Part shown: piece by piece, positions 14,904 to 21,479 of the stretch
How positions within the stretch are numbered: the stretch's first letter is position 1
How the letters are laid out: each line of letters opens with the position of its first letter
Virus record (IMG/VR): IMGVR_UViG_3300027503_000057
Location: 1 to 24,852 of that record
Direction: 5' to 3' (one strand)
DNA from: a virus
DNA: 24,852 nt
Program-made: the position numbers and the translations under genes
Notes under the pieces: generated by a model
Seen by the model: only the letters and a program-made list of their open reading frames with translations
What the model was told of the DNA's origin: nothing
The model's database searches: none

Positions 14904-16154
14904 TTAATACAGGCGATAGGAGGTTTGGCCGAGGACGCCGTGCTTTGCCAAGTTGAATTGTTGGAGACACATGTAGCCAAAGGCGTCGAAGGCGTGGTCA
15001 ACGCCAAGGTTTTTGTTGGGTAAACCTGTGCCGGGGGCGTAGGTCAGGGTGCGCAGAGACTTGATTAGCTCCTTGCAGCGCGGGTGGATGAAGGTGCGGC
15101 GGGCTCCAGTTGCATCGAGGAGGGCGGTGTTGACGCAAGTGATCTTGTCGCGGATTTTCCAGGGGGCTTTGGGGCTGGAGACGTTGAAGCCGCTGCGGCG
15201 CAGGATGTTGTGGTCGGTTAGACCCACGCCGCTGGTTTTGCGGGCGCCACCCGTAGGGTCTGGGCAAGCAATGATTCGACGCTCCACGCCGAAACGGCGG
15301 GTGACTTCTTCCGCGAAATCCCAGGTGGTGGCACCACCAGTCAGCATGATTTCGTCGAAGACGTAGAGGGTGTCGTCTTTGCGGACGGCGCAGATGCCTG
15401 ACATCGGGTCCACGTTGAAGTCCACTCCAAGCAGGACGGGGAGGACGCTGATGTCTTCGGCTTCGGTGCTTATGTTTTCGTCGCTGAAGCTGACTGCCAC
15501 TAGGCCCGAAAGATTTTCGAAGCTGGCTTCAAATTCTTGGCGGAATGTGCGGGCGTCGAGTTGGCCTCGGGCGGCTTCGATTTCTTCCGGGGGGACGTTG
15601 TCGCCGTCAATCGTTGTGAATTGCCAGCGGCTCCAGTCGGAATCGCCGCTGTCGGCGTATTGCCAAAGTTCGTAGAACCAGCTAGCCGTGCCGTCCGGCG
15701 TGGAAATGAACAGTGCCCAGCCCTGTTTGTCCGCTAAAGCGGGGCGGATCACCTCGAACCAGACTTCGCTGGACATGAAGGCGGCTTCGTCCAACACCAC
15801 GCCAGCCAAACTGCGGCCGCGCAATGCCATTGCGTTTTCAGTGCCCTTCAGTTCGATCGTCGAGCCGTTCACCAGCTCGATCTTCAGGTCCGTTTCGTTC
15901 TTCGACTTGATCCAGGCTTTCGGGACCAGCTTTTTCATCACCTTCCAGGCAATGTCTTTCGCCATCCGGTATGTAGGGGCGGCATAAAAGAATGTTTCGC
16001 CCGGCCTTTCGATCGCCCCACGCAGCAATTCGATACACGACAGGTAGCTTTTTCCGAAACGTCTACCCGCTACTAGCACTCTGAAGCGCTTGCGGCTGCT
16101 GAATACCTGCCCTTGTGCGTATCTCAGGTTCAGCGTTCCAGCTGCTTGGGTCAT
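14904..16154 (-). CDS. terL: Terminase large subunit
   Basis: A 416-aa packaging motor. The N-terminal ATPase has a Walker A-type loop AGRRFGKS (29-36), a Walker B VVLDE (119-123) and a coupling motif FISTP (149-153). The C-terminal RNase H-like nuclease has the acidic residues D245 (LLGVDFN), D268 (VFDE) and D386/D390 ([11 protein letters not shown]). It cuts concatemeric DNA and pumps it through the portal. The length is typical of compact siphovirus TerL. It is separated from the small subunit by an unusual gap of about 450 bases. All catalytic motifs look intact. Confidence 0.96.
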   Translation of the reverse strand: MTQAAGTLNLRYAQGQVFSSRKRFRVLVAGRRFGKSYLSCIELLRGAIERPGETFFYAAPTYRMAKDIAWKVMKKLVPKAWIKSKNETDLKIELVNGSTIELKGTENAMALRGRSLAGVVLDEAAFMSSEVWFEVIRPALADKQGWALFISTPDGTASWFYELWQYADSGDSDWSRWQFTTIDGDNVPPEEIEAARGQLDARTFRQEFEASFENLSGLVAVSFSDENISTEAEDISVLPVLLGVDFNVDPMSGICAVRKDDTLYVFDEIMLTGGATTWDFAEEVTRRFGVERRIIACPDPTGGARKTSGVGLTDHNILRRSGFNVSSPKAPWKIRDKITCVNTALLDATGARRTFIHPRCKELIKSLRTLTYAPGTGLPNKNLGVDHAFDAFGYMCLQQFNLAKHGVLGQTSYRLY

Positions 16155-16334
16155 TCTGTAGTAGACGGGTACCTTCTAGGGTATTACAGGATTTTGAACC
16201 CCTCCCCCTGTGTGACAGAAGAAGGAATTGGGGTTATATCAGTAGGTTCCTAGGGCTACGACCCACGCGCACAGAACCGCAACCCTCCCCCCGGTGGTGG
16301 CCAGGGGTCAGGCTCGGCGGTGGTGCTGTGTGAC

Positions 16335-16454
16335 TCAGCAGCGGCGATCGGCGAGCAGTGCGCCAGCGCCAGCAGCGAGCAGGGCTAGCGAGACGGCCGG
16401 AGCGGTAGAGCAAGCGGCCAGCGCCAGCAGAGAGAAGGAGGCAGCTTTGAGCAT
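16335..16454 (-). CDS. Small hydrophobic protein or lipoprotein, 39 aa
   Basis: ATG 16454 to TGA 16335-16337 encodes a 39-aa product starting MLKAASFSLLALAACSTAPA. It continues with a second hydrophobic Ala/Leu/Gly stretch and ends ADRRC. LALAAC fits a lipobox, so it may be a lipoprotein, or it may have one or two membrane segments. Support for reality is indirect. An extended -10 element lies about 30 bases upstream, and the leader before the ATG matches that of the 134-aa gene at 17897-18301 in 16 of 19 positions. Holin, spanin or superinfection-exclusion roles are possible, but none is shown. Confidence 0.5.
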   Translation of the reverse strand: MLKAASFSLLALAACSTAPAVSLALLAAGAGALLADRRC

Positions 16455-16473
16455 GGGGTGGTTTCCCTTGGTG
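16452..16473 (-). promoter_or_regulatory. Leader/RBS block shared with the 134-aa gene
   Basis: The minus strand reads CACCAAGGGAAACCACCCC then ATG. The 134-aa gene has CACCTAGGGAAACGATCCC then ATG at 18320-18299. The AGGGA core at the right distance serves as a Shine-Dalgarno sequence, and the match extends well beyond it. Confidence 0.6.
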
Positions 16474-16482
16474 TGCTCTTAG

Positions 16483-16491
16483 TGTATAACA
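16483..16491 (-). promoter_or_regulatory. Extended -10 promoter candidate
   Basis: The minus strand reads TGT TATACA (16491-16483), an extended -10 element about 30 bases before ATG 16454. No good -35 hexamer is seen. It could drive the 39-aa ORF and the terL operon. Confidence 0.4.
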
Positions 16492-16605
16492 GCAGAGGCC
16501 AGGGAACAGGCCTACTGTTACACTTCGCAAGGTGGCAGCGGCAACGGCTCCAGCCGGTAGGGGTCCGGCCTGCAACGGCTACTTGGGGGTAGTGGTTCAG
16601 GTGTA

Positions 16606-17061
16606 CTAGCCCGGCTGCCGCTTGTCGTCGATCTCCACTCGCAGCAACGGTGCTGCGCTGGCTTCGGTGATCGGATCCAGCTCGCCCGCTGCTCTTCCGA
16701 GCGAATCGAGCAGGTGGCAGGCCACCTGGTAATTCCCTTTCCGGACGGCCTTCGAGAGGAGGCTGAGTCTGTTTGCGGTGATGATGTTCAATAATTCCGC
16801 TCTGTCTTCACTTCTCTCCTTGCTCAGAAGCTCCATGGCCTTTTTGATGTCTTCATGTGCTGTACGAAGACTTATGTTGAACTTCTTAGAGGCTTCTAAG
16901 GCGCGACTGTGCCGAGTGTCACCACGAAGAAGCAGGGCGTAGGCGTAATTCACCCGCTCCTCAATCTTCGACTGGCTGCTAGGTCCGCCACGCCACCGCT
17001 TCGACTCGTCATTCCCTACGGTCGTCGGCTTCTCTACTTCCTGGCCGTCAACTTCTGGCAC
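16606..17061 (-). CDS. Terminase small subunit (probable)
   Basis: A 151-aa protein, first of the packaging genes. The centre has a helix-turn-helix-like unit, 'ALEASKKFNISLRTAHEDIKKAMELL' (about residues 54-79), preceded by a basic stretch. It is followed by helical text (IITANRLSLLSKAVRKGNYQVACHLLDSLGRAAGE) and a C-terminal beta tail. Small terminases bind the packaging site with such a domain and regulate the large subunit. The start is GTG 17061, with a clean upstream region bounded by a terminator at 17119-17143. The identity comes from the HTH, size and place next to terL. Low sequence conservation keeps the confidence moderate. Confidence 0.72.
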   Translation of the reverse strand: MPEVDGQEVEKPTTVGNDESKRWRGGPSSQSKIEERVNYAYALLLRGDTRHSRALEASKKFNISLRTAHEDIKKAMELLSKERSEDRAELLNIITANRLSLLSKAVRKGNYQVACHLLDSLGRAAGELDPITEASAAPLLRVEIDDKRQPG

Positions 17062-17118
17062 TGAGAGTCACAAACTCGATGGCCCCATGCTAACCTCTGC
17101 GCTCTCACATTTCGCAGC

Positions 17119-17143
17119 AAAAAGCCCGGCAACTAGGCCGGGC
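17119..17143 (-). terminator. Intrinsic terminator before the terminase operon
   Basis: On the minus strand GCCCGGC (17143-17137), a 6-nt loop and GCCGGGC (17130-17124) are followed by five T residues. It ends the accessory transcript from 17837 and isolates the late operon, whose promoter should therefore lie in about 17062-17118. No strong promoter was recognised there. Confidence 0.9.
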
Positions 17144-17165
17144 CGTGTGATCGGTGGGCTCCAGC

Positions 17166-17837
17166 TCAGACGCTACGGAACACAGCCCACTGGCAGCCGT
17201 TGATCCGCTGCAGCCAGAAGCCATCGCCTAACTCCAGCTCGCGCCAGGCTTCCTCCCAGTCAATGCAAGTGTGCGGCCACTGCGCCGTGGCTTGGATCAG
17301 GCCGGTGTCTTCCGCCAGCTGCGCGGCAAACTCTGCGCCAGCCTCTGCCTCGTTGTAGCCTTCGGCCTCGCCTTGGTAGGCGTCTTCATAGTTGTCTGTA
17401 TCGACGCCGGAAGCCAGCAGATCCCGCACCACTGCGGCCACGGCCTCGGGGTCAGAATCGGAAGCGAAGCCGCAGTGCTCCAGCAGATCGGCCCAGTCCT
17501 GATCCAGCCAGAAGCCGAAGCAAGCGCCGTCCCCTTCCTGGCTGCCAAAGTGGAAACCGTCGGGAGCGAACTCCTCCAAGATCTCGCGCATCTTGTCTAC
17601 GTACTGGGCAGCCGTCTCCTCGTCCCAGTCCGCTTCCTTGGCATCAGGACCGGCGATCTGCTCCAGTTGCTGAGTCAGTGTGGGCTGGTTTGCTGCGAAG
17701 GGTGAACCGTCGTAGCGGCAACGGTGAACCTGCTCCAGTGCTTCCCAGTATTTAACGAGCAGGTGCTCAGTCTTCAGGGTGTCGCAGCTGACGATCCAAG
17801 GGAAACGCGCCAGTGCTTCGGTGGTGTAAGTGGTCAT
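17166..17837 (-). CDS. Acidic protein of unknown function
   Basis: A 223-aa strongly acidic protein, MTTYTTEALARFPWIVSCDTLKTEHLLVKYWEALEQVHR to ...WAVFRSV, rich in Asp, Glu and Trp. Long helical text appears (EEIEA-like runs: ADWDEETAAQYVDKMREILEEFAPDGFHFGSQEGDGACFGFWLDQDWADLLEHCG). 'FGSQEGDGACFGFW' resembles text from small phage and bacterial proteins of unknown role. ATG 17837 is preferred over the longer TTG frame (17900) because a plausible promoter (17871-17900) lies between the two. A terminator follows. DNA mimicry or anti-host function is possible from the charge alone, which is weak evidence. Confidence 0.72.
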   Translation of the reverse strand: MTTYTTEALARFPWIVSCDTLKTEHLLVKYWEALEQVHRCRYDGSPFAANQPTLTQQLEQIAGPDAKEADWDEETAAQYVDKMREILEEFAPDGFHFGSQEGDGACFGFWLDQDWADLLEHCGFASDSDPEAVAAVVRDLLASGVDTDNYEDAYQGEAEGYNEAEAGAEFAAQLAEDTGLIQATAQWPHTCIDWEEAWRELELGDGFWLQRINGCQWAVFRSV

Positions 17838-17870
17838 GGTTTGAGCCTTGGTTAGGTTTGCTCTTGTGAA

Positions 17871-17900
17871 ACAATACAGCCAGCACGCGCCAGCCGTCAA
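17871..17900 (-). promoter_or_regulatory. Sigma70-like promoter for the acidic gene
   Basis: The minus strand has TTGACG (17900-17895), an 18-base spacer, then TATTGT (17876-17871), about 34 bases before ATG 17837. It overlaps the 3' end of the upstream gene. This supports the shorter start of the acidic gene. Confidence 0.5.
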
Positions 17901-18301
17901 GCGCCAGGGTTGCCGCTGGCGTCAAGATCAAGCCGGAGCGCCATGCCTGCAGCCGCAAAGGTGCCTGCCTGGTGCCAGCGCGTGATCGCCCAATCAGCGA
18001 ACAGCTGTGCATCGCACAAGCGGTCAAAGGTGCTGGACTCCAGCCAGCTGACCTCAACCGTGCCTTGATACTTACCGGAGCGGCGGATCCACTGATCGCG
18101 TGCCAGCACCTTAAAAGTGGGTAGGTCGTGGCGGGACTCGGGCAGCTGTTCCACACTCAGCCACGCGGTACGGATGTACTCAGCCTCAGGTTCGCGGTTG
18201 CTGCGATGCCAAACCGTCTCGGATTCCAGCGAGACAAGGCCGCCGCAGTGCTGAACGTCGCCCCAGCAGGCCGTTTCACGCTTAACGGTGTCGATGGTCA
18301 T
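17897..18301 (-). CDS. Protein of unknown function, 134 aa
   Basis: MTIDTVKRETACWGDVQHCGGLVSLESETVWHRSNREPEAEYIRTAWLSVEQLPESRHD through ...ALRLDLDASGNPGA. It is a soluble mixed alpha/beta protein with several Trp and His residues. No family recognised. ATG 18301 has an AGGGA Shine-Dalgarno sequence inside a leader nearly identical to that of the 39-aa ORF at 16454. It is divergent from the plus-strand gene at 18438, and its 3' end carries the promoter of the next gene. Phage accessory function is likely, but nothing more specific can be said. Confidence 0.72.
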   Translation of the reverse strand: MTIDTVKRETACWGDVQHCGGLVSLESETVWHRSNREPEAEYIRTAWLSVEQLPESRHDLPTFKVLARDQWIRRSGKYQGTVEVSWLESSTFDRLCDAQLFADWAITRWHQAGTFAAAGMALRLDLDASGNPGA

Positions 18302-18437
18302 GGGATCGTTTCCCTAGGTGACTGACGCCAGTCTGCCATCAGCTCCAGCCCTAAGCCCTGGTCTTGTTACACTTAGCAACCTGGCTGGCAGGGTTGCGCG
18401 GCCGTGGTAATGTTGCACACGAGCCCTACCCGAGGCC
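18302..18437. promoter_or_regulatory. Divergent intergenic region
   Basis: This 136-base region separates divergent genes. On the minus strand it has TTGCTAAGTGTAACA (18379-18365), the same element found 62 bases before the 39-aa ORF. Here it lies 64 bases before ATG 18301. Read on the plus strand the same site contains TGT TACACT, an extended -10-like element that could serve the gene at 18438. One GCTCCAG site (18342) is present. Confidence 0.45.
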
Positions 18438-18881
18438 ATGCTTACAAGTTCCAAGGAAAGAAAACAGAACCGCGACGCTGAACGCGAAGCCGCTCGACGC
18501 CTGAAGATCGAGTGGGCAGATAAGCTCTGGCTGGCACAGAATCACCCGGTCGATGATGCCGTGCTGGCTTGGCTGGCTGAGCATCGCGGCGAGGCCAGCA
18601 AGATCGGCTCCAGCCGCTGGAACCTGGAGACACTGCCGGCACTCCATAAAAGGCAGCAGCAACTGCGGCAGGCCGCAGCGTTCCAGGCTGTCCTAGATCG
18701 CGCCAGCGTCAGCCGTCAGACCCTCACCGCTGAGCAGGTTCTGGCCGCCGGCGGTTTTCCACAGATTCCACAAGATCCGCTGGGGAAAACGGAAAACGCC
18801 GCGCAACCTGTGCGAGGCGCCAGCCGAGCACGCCGCGCAAATGCCGGCAAGCGCCAACCCTCCCGCAAGGTAACCAAATGA
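18438..18881 (+). CDS. Helical basic protein coupled to the RlpA-like gene, unknown function
   Basis: A 147-aa protein, MLTSSKERKQNRDAEREAARRLKIEWADKLWLAQNHPVDDAVLAWLAEHRGEASK..., highly charged and helical. It has a Gln-rich middle (LHKRQQQLRQAAAFQAVLDRA) and a strongly basic disordered tail (RGASRARRANAGKRQPSRKVTK). No family recognised. The stop overlaps the next start (ATGA 18878-18881), so it is translated together with the secreted RlpA-like protein. The basic tail suggests nucleic-acid binding (inference). Confidence 0.75.
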   Translation: MLTSSKERKQNRDAEREAARRLKIEWADKLWLAQNHPVDDAVLAWLAEHRGEASKIGSSRWNLETLPALHKRQQQLRQAAAFQAVLDRASVSRQTLTAEQVLAAGGFPQIPQDPLGKTENAAQPVRGASRARRANAGKRQPSRKVTK

Positions 18882-19201
18882 GACGCACTGTGCTCCTCTG
18901 GCTGGCGTGCTGCCTTAGCGCTCCAGCCGATGCCCGCCAGGTAACCGCCACGGTTTATGACCCGTGGTTCCATGGCCGACCGACCTATTGCGGCCAGACG
19001 TACCAGCATTGGGGAATCAGTGCGGCTCACCCCTGGCTCCCTTGCGGGACACGGCTGCAGATCACGCACCAAGGCCGTCGGCTGACTGTTCCAGTCACAG
19101 ATAGGTGTGACTGCGGTTCGGTGGATCTATCGGCCGGGGCTGCTCACCGCTTAGGTGTCCCACTCGATGGGATCGCCACCGTCCGGCTGCAGGAACTCTG
19201 A
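18878..19201 (+). CDS. Secreted RlpA-like double-psi beta-barrel protein
   Basis: A 107-aa protein with a signal peptide (MRRTVLLWLACCLSAPADA, AxA cleavage after residue 19) and one RlpA-like DPBB domain. RlpA proteins are lytic transglycosylases acting on peptidoglycan. The residues equivalent to the catalytic pair are present: H51 in SAAHPWLPCGT and D75 in VTDR. The structural motif VDLSAGAAHRLG follows at about 82-93. Extra cysteines (C38, C56, C77, C79) suggest disulfides outside the cytoplasm. There is no SPOR domain, so it is a minimal form. In a phage it could help lysis or weaken the wall, or it could be a cargo gene affecting the host envelope. Confidence 0.85.
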   Translation: MRRTVLLWLACCLSAPADARQVTATVYDPWFHGRPTYCGQTYQHWGISAAHPWLPCGTRLQITHQGRRLTVPVTDRCDCGSVDLSAGAAHRLGVPLDGIATVRLQEL

Positions 19202-19232
19202 AGCTCCAGCCCTGCCCTTGTGGTGGGGCTTC

Positions 19233-19373
19233 TCAGTCCTTCCGGGTGAGATTCTTGCGTCTCACACTGATACTGTCCCGCACGGTGCCATCGGGTTCCC
19301 GGTCACCAAGGAGTACCGCCAGGCCGTAGAGACCGATCAGCGCACCAGCAAGAATCAGCATTGCTCCAGCCAT
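19233..19373 (-). CDS. Small membrane protein, 46 aa (putative)
   Basis: ATG 19373 to TGA 19235-19233 encodes MAGAMLILAGALIGLYGLAV, then LLGDREPDGTVRDSISVRRK and a basic end. There is one clear membrane span (about residues 3-22) followed by a charged cytoplasmic tail. It lies next to the RlpA-like gene on the other strand and just downstream (in its own reading direction) of the ATGAATGG repeat cluster. It could be a holin, antiholin or regulatory membrane peptide. No family match is recognised, and the ORF is short, so it may be fortuitous. Confidence 0.5.
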   Translation of the reverse strand: MAGAMLILAGALIGLYGLAVLLGDREPDGTVRDSISVRRKNLTRKD

Positions 19374-19377
19374 CGCT

Positions 19378-19474
19378 ATGAATGGCGATTTTCTTACACA
19401 CTATGAATGGAATTTAGGCGGTATGAATGGCTTTTTGTGCAGGTGCCAATGAATGGCGCTCCAGTCATGAATGG
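19378..19474 (+). repeat. Five direct repeats of ATGAATGG
   Basis: Exact copies at 19378-19385, 19403-19410, 19423-19430, 19449-19456 and 19467-19474, with start-to-start distances of 25, 20, 26 and 18 bases. The sequences between them differ. They lie in a non-coding stretch after the exonuclease gene, and one more copy occurs at 19706-19713 inside that gene. Iterons of an origin or operators of a regulator are the obvious explanations. Confidence 0.75.
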
Positions 19475-19478
19475 GTTT

Positions 19479-20324
19479 TCAGGCTGTTTTGTCGAGGGCG
19501 TCAGCCCGAGACGGGATCTCTAAGTTCTCGAAATACGTCACCACTCGCGCCAGGAATGAATCTTCGGCTTCGATAAGTTCGTCCTGTGACATGTAATGCA
19601 CGTTGGGCTTGCCGCAGCGGCGTGCCAACACGATGGCTGCTCCAGTCGGTTCTAGGCCGGTGAGGTACTTGAGGCCTAGGGAGTAGGCACCACACTGGTC
19701 GATGTATGAATGGCCTTTGGGGAGGCGATCCTCGTCGTTGGTTTTGCGTCCCACGCTGGTCTTCCAGTCCGCTAGCACCAGCGCGTTGTTTTTCATGCCC
19801 ACCAGGGCGTCACAGGTTCCAGCAAAACCGGCCGGGTGGTGAATGGAAAATTCCGAGGCGAAAACCTCGGTCACATTCTCGGCGATCCAGTCCGAGAGAC
19901 CTCGGGCGTAGCCGGCTGCGCTCCAGCCAACTCGGGGGACGTTTGGGCGGACTCGCTTGAGTGCCCATTGGGTGATGGGGGCTGGGATTCGCGCCAGTCC
20001 CTGTTCGTCCCAGCGAATGGCGTTGCGCTTGTTTGCAGTGGATCGCGCCAGCTGCATGGAGGTTTTCAGTAGATACTCCGCCTGAGAGTGGGCCATGTTC
20101 CCTCTCGTGGCGGCAATGTTGCGTTGTTGCGTGGCTTCAATCGGTCCCAGGCGAGCTTCCCAACGCTCCAGCCCGGTTTTATCGCTGGTTTCCTTCAGGA
20201 TGTGTGTAACAGAATGATAGATCTGTCCTTTTTGGTCTCGGTAGACCCGGAACGGGCCTGAATTGTCTTGCTCCAGCCTCCATTTCCTTAGTCCAGCCAA
20301 GGTGTCTTGTGTGTTGGAAGGCAT
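19479..20324 (-). CDS. PD-(D/E)XK exonuclease (RecB/Cas4-like)
   Basis: A 281-aa nuclease of the RecB-like PD-(D/E)XK group. Motifs in order are RGNMAH with H79, E158, the G169-T170-x-D172 segment (FAGTCDALVG), D186-W-K188 (LADWKTS) and Q210-xxx-Y214 (YIDQCGAY). These fit a metal-dependent DNA exonuclease like those phages use for recombination or DNA repair. Its place near an SSB-like protein and the primase-helicase supports a role in recombination-linked replication. The gene reads on the minus strand from ATG 20324. The HNH/AP2 gene ends 20 bases upstream. Confidence 0.88.
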   Translation of the reverse strand: MPSNTQDTLAGLRKWRLEQDNSGPFRVYRDQKGQIYHSVTHILKETSDKTGLERWEARLGPIEATQQRNIAATRGNMAHSQAEYLLKTSMQLARSTANKRNAIRWDEQGLARIPAPITQWALKRVRPNVPRVGWSAAGYARGLSDWIAENVTEVFASEFSIHHPAGFAGTCDALVGMKNNALVLADWKTSVGRKTNDEDRLPKGHSYIDQCGAYSLGLKYLTGLEPTGAAIVLARRCGKPNVHYMSQDELIEAEDSFLARVVTYFENLEIPSRADALDKTA

Positions 20325-20344
20325 GAAGATACTTTTTCCCGATT

Positions 20345-20830
20345 TTAATTTACACGAGAAAATTCCCCGTGCAACTCCAGAGCGGCTTTTTTGTAGGCCT
20401 CGTATGCCTCAGCTTTTGTGCTGTAACCCCCGAGGGCACGTACCTGCCTGTTTCCGGTGCAGATGCGGGCGTAGTACCTGCCGTCCACTTCGACGTAACC
20501 CTGTGCCAGGCGATTGAAGTTGTTTTGCGTGCGTGTGCAAGTTCGCAAGTTCCAAAAACAGTTGTTGTCTCTGTCGGAATCGATGTGGTCAATGTCGAGT
20601 TGCCCGGGATCGTTACCTGTAACCCAGACATACACCAGTCGGTGCGCGTAGTAACGAGTGCGATCTATGGACCCGTGTCGGTAGCCCTTAGGACCTACTG
20701 CCCCAAAGCAGGTGCCCGGCATGACACGCCCCCCACGAATACGGCGCACCAGTTGCCCTGTAAGCGGCCTGTATTCAAACAGCTCCCACAGCTCTTCCGC
20801 AGCTGGTAAGGGCTTGTATGCTTTCGCCAT
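20345..20830 (-). CDS. HNH homing-type endonuclease with AP2 domain
   Basis: A 161-aa protein. The HNH_3-type core has H63 (YYAHRLVYVW), DH at 81-82 (QLDIDHIDSDRDNNCFWNLRTCTRTQNN) and N90/N94. The C-terminal part (about 110-157, GYVEVDGRYYARICTGNRQVRALGGYSTKAEAYEAYKKAALELHG) is an AP2-like DNA-binding module. Free-standing HNH-AP2 proteins of this length are typical phage homing endonucleases that cut at a site in a related genome lacking them. It sits between the SSB-like and exonuclease genes on the same strand, splitting a functional pair. Whether it disrupts them is not clear, as both neighbours look whole. Confidence 0.88.
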   Translation of the reverse strand: MAKAYKPLPAAEELWELFEYRPLTGQLVRRIRGGRVMPGTCFGAVGPKGYRHGSIDRTRYYAHRLVYVWVTGNDPGQLDIDHIDSDRDNNCFWNLRTCTRTQNNFNRLAQGYVEVDGRYYARICTGNRQVRALGGYSTKAEAYEAYKKAALELHGEFSRVN

Positions 20831-20853
20831 CGCCTATTTCGGGTAGGTGGTCG

Positions 20854-20883
20854 GGGGCAGGGTGTTGCAAGCACCGCTGCCCC
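20854..20883 (-). terminator. Strong hairpin after the SSB-like gene
   Basis: GGGGCAG (20854-20860) and CTGCCCC (20877-20883) pair, with GGTG/CACC (20861-20864 and 20872-20875) stacked inside around a 7-nt loop and one bulged base. It lies just past the SSB-like stop. No T-run follows on the minus strand, so it may be a weak terminator or an mRNA end-stabilising stem. Confidence 0.5.
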
Positions 20884-20897
20884 ACAATCTTACCGGC

Positions 20898-21479
20898 TTA
20901 AGCAGGCTTGAAAGGGTTGGCTCCGTCGATCAAACGCTTGATGTCGAAACCTTCAGCCTTTGCCTCCAGCCAAGCCGCATCAATGTGTTCCTGGACTCCC
21001 TTTTTACGAGGAACAGGGCGGAGTTGATACTCAGTCGTAAGACCCGAGCCCTTCTTGCTGAGGCTGAAGTCCCACGCCAGCAAGTCTTCGTAGTCCTCCA
21101 TTTGACTGATTTGATCCAGCTCTTTGAGGATGGACTTCTGGGTCAGAGACAGCACTTGTACCCGACCGCTGTCATACGAATAAACGGGAACAGCTATGGC
21201 AAATTTGATGTCAACAGTGCCAGGACCGCCTCGGCCTTCGCGGGCTTCATAGTCGCCTAATTCTGCGTTGATGTCCTCAATAGTGGGCTCGTGCAGAAAG
21301 CGAAACGGTTTTGACGACGCACCGTCAGAAGCCCACAACTCGTAGAACTCCAGAGGCTCGTCACTGAGAAGGGCGAAGCGGACGGAGCCACCATCGGCGA
21401 GCTTGGAAACTTGGAGGTAGCCGCCGCCGGTGCCGGAGCTGGAAACGGTTGCTGATGCTTGCTTTGAAAGGAAACCCAT
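20898..21479 (-). CDS. Probable single-stranded DNA-binding protein
   Basis: A 193-aa protein from ATG 21479 (MGFLSKQASATVSSSGTGGGYLQVSKLADGGSVRFALLSDEPLEFYELWA...). The layout of strands (SVRFALL, FAIAVPVYSYDSGRVQVLSLTQKSILKELDQI, LAWDFSLSKKGSGLTTEYQLRPVPRKK) is that of phage SSB/gp32-like OB-fold proteins. In these a 'vqil.ltqksI...L' segment precedes 'yD..i.r.G.gl.t.Y...P'. It would protect single strands during replication and recombination by its neighbours. The frame is open to a TTG at 21545, but that lies in the control region. The assignment rests on pattern and context. Confidence 0.68.
   Translation of the reverse strand: MGFLSKQASATVSSSGTGGGYLQVSKLADGGSVRFALLSDEPLEFYELWASDGASSKPFRFLHEPTIEDINAELGDYEAREGRGGPGTVDIKFAIAVPVYSYDSGRVQVLSLTQKSILKELDQISQMEDYEDLLAWDFSLSKKGSGLTTEYQLRPVPRKKGVQEHIDAAWLEAKAEGFDIKRLIDGANPFKPA

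Larger units (their letters stand above)
16155..16605. other. Non-coding gap between the terminase subunits
   Basis: A 451-base stretch between terS and terL, which are usually adjacent. It holds a 39-aa membrane ORF (16335-16454), its putative promoter and leader, one GCTCCAG site (16547) and the TTGC-AAGTGTAACA element (16516-16530). Frames longer than the 39-aa ORF here have low-complexity translations and do not look real. I see no tRNA-like fold. The stretch 16155-16330 shows nothing further. Confidence 0.6.

Noticed and set aside
16155-16330. tRNA gene or attachment site in the terminase gap
   Set aside because: No cloverleaf with a CCA-type end or T-loop could be traced. No direct repeats or integrase are visible in the window.
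17838-17900. Longer acidic protein starting at TTG 17900
   Set aside because: The extension overlaps the upstream gene end and a plausible -35/-10 pair. ATG 17837 fits better.
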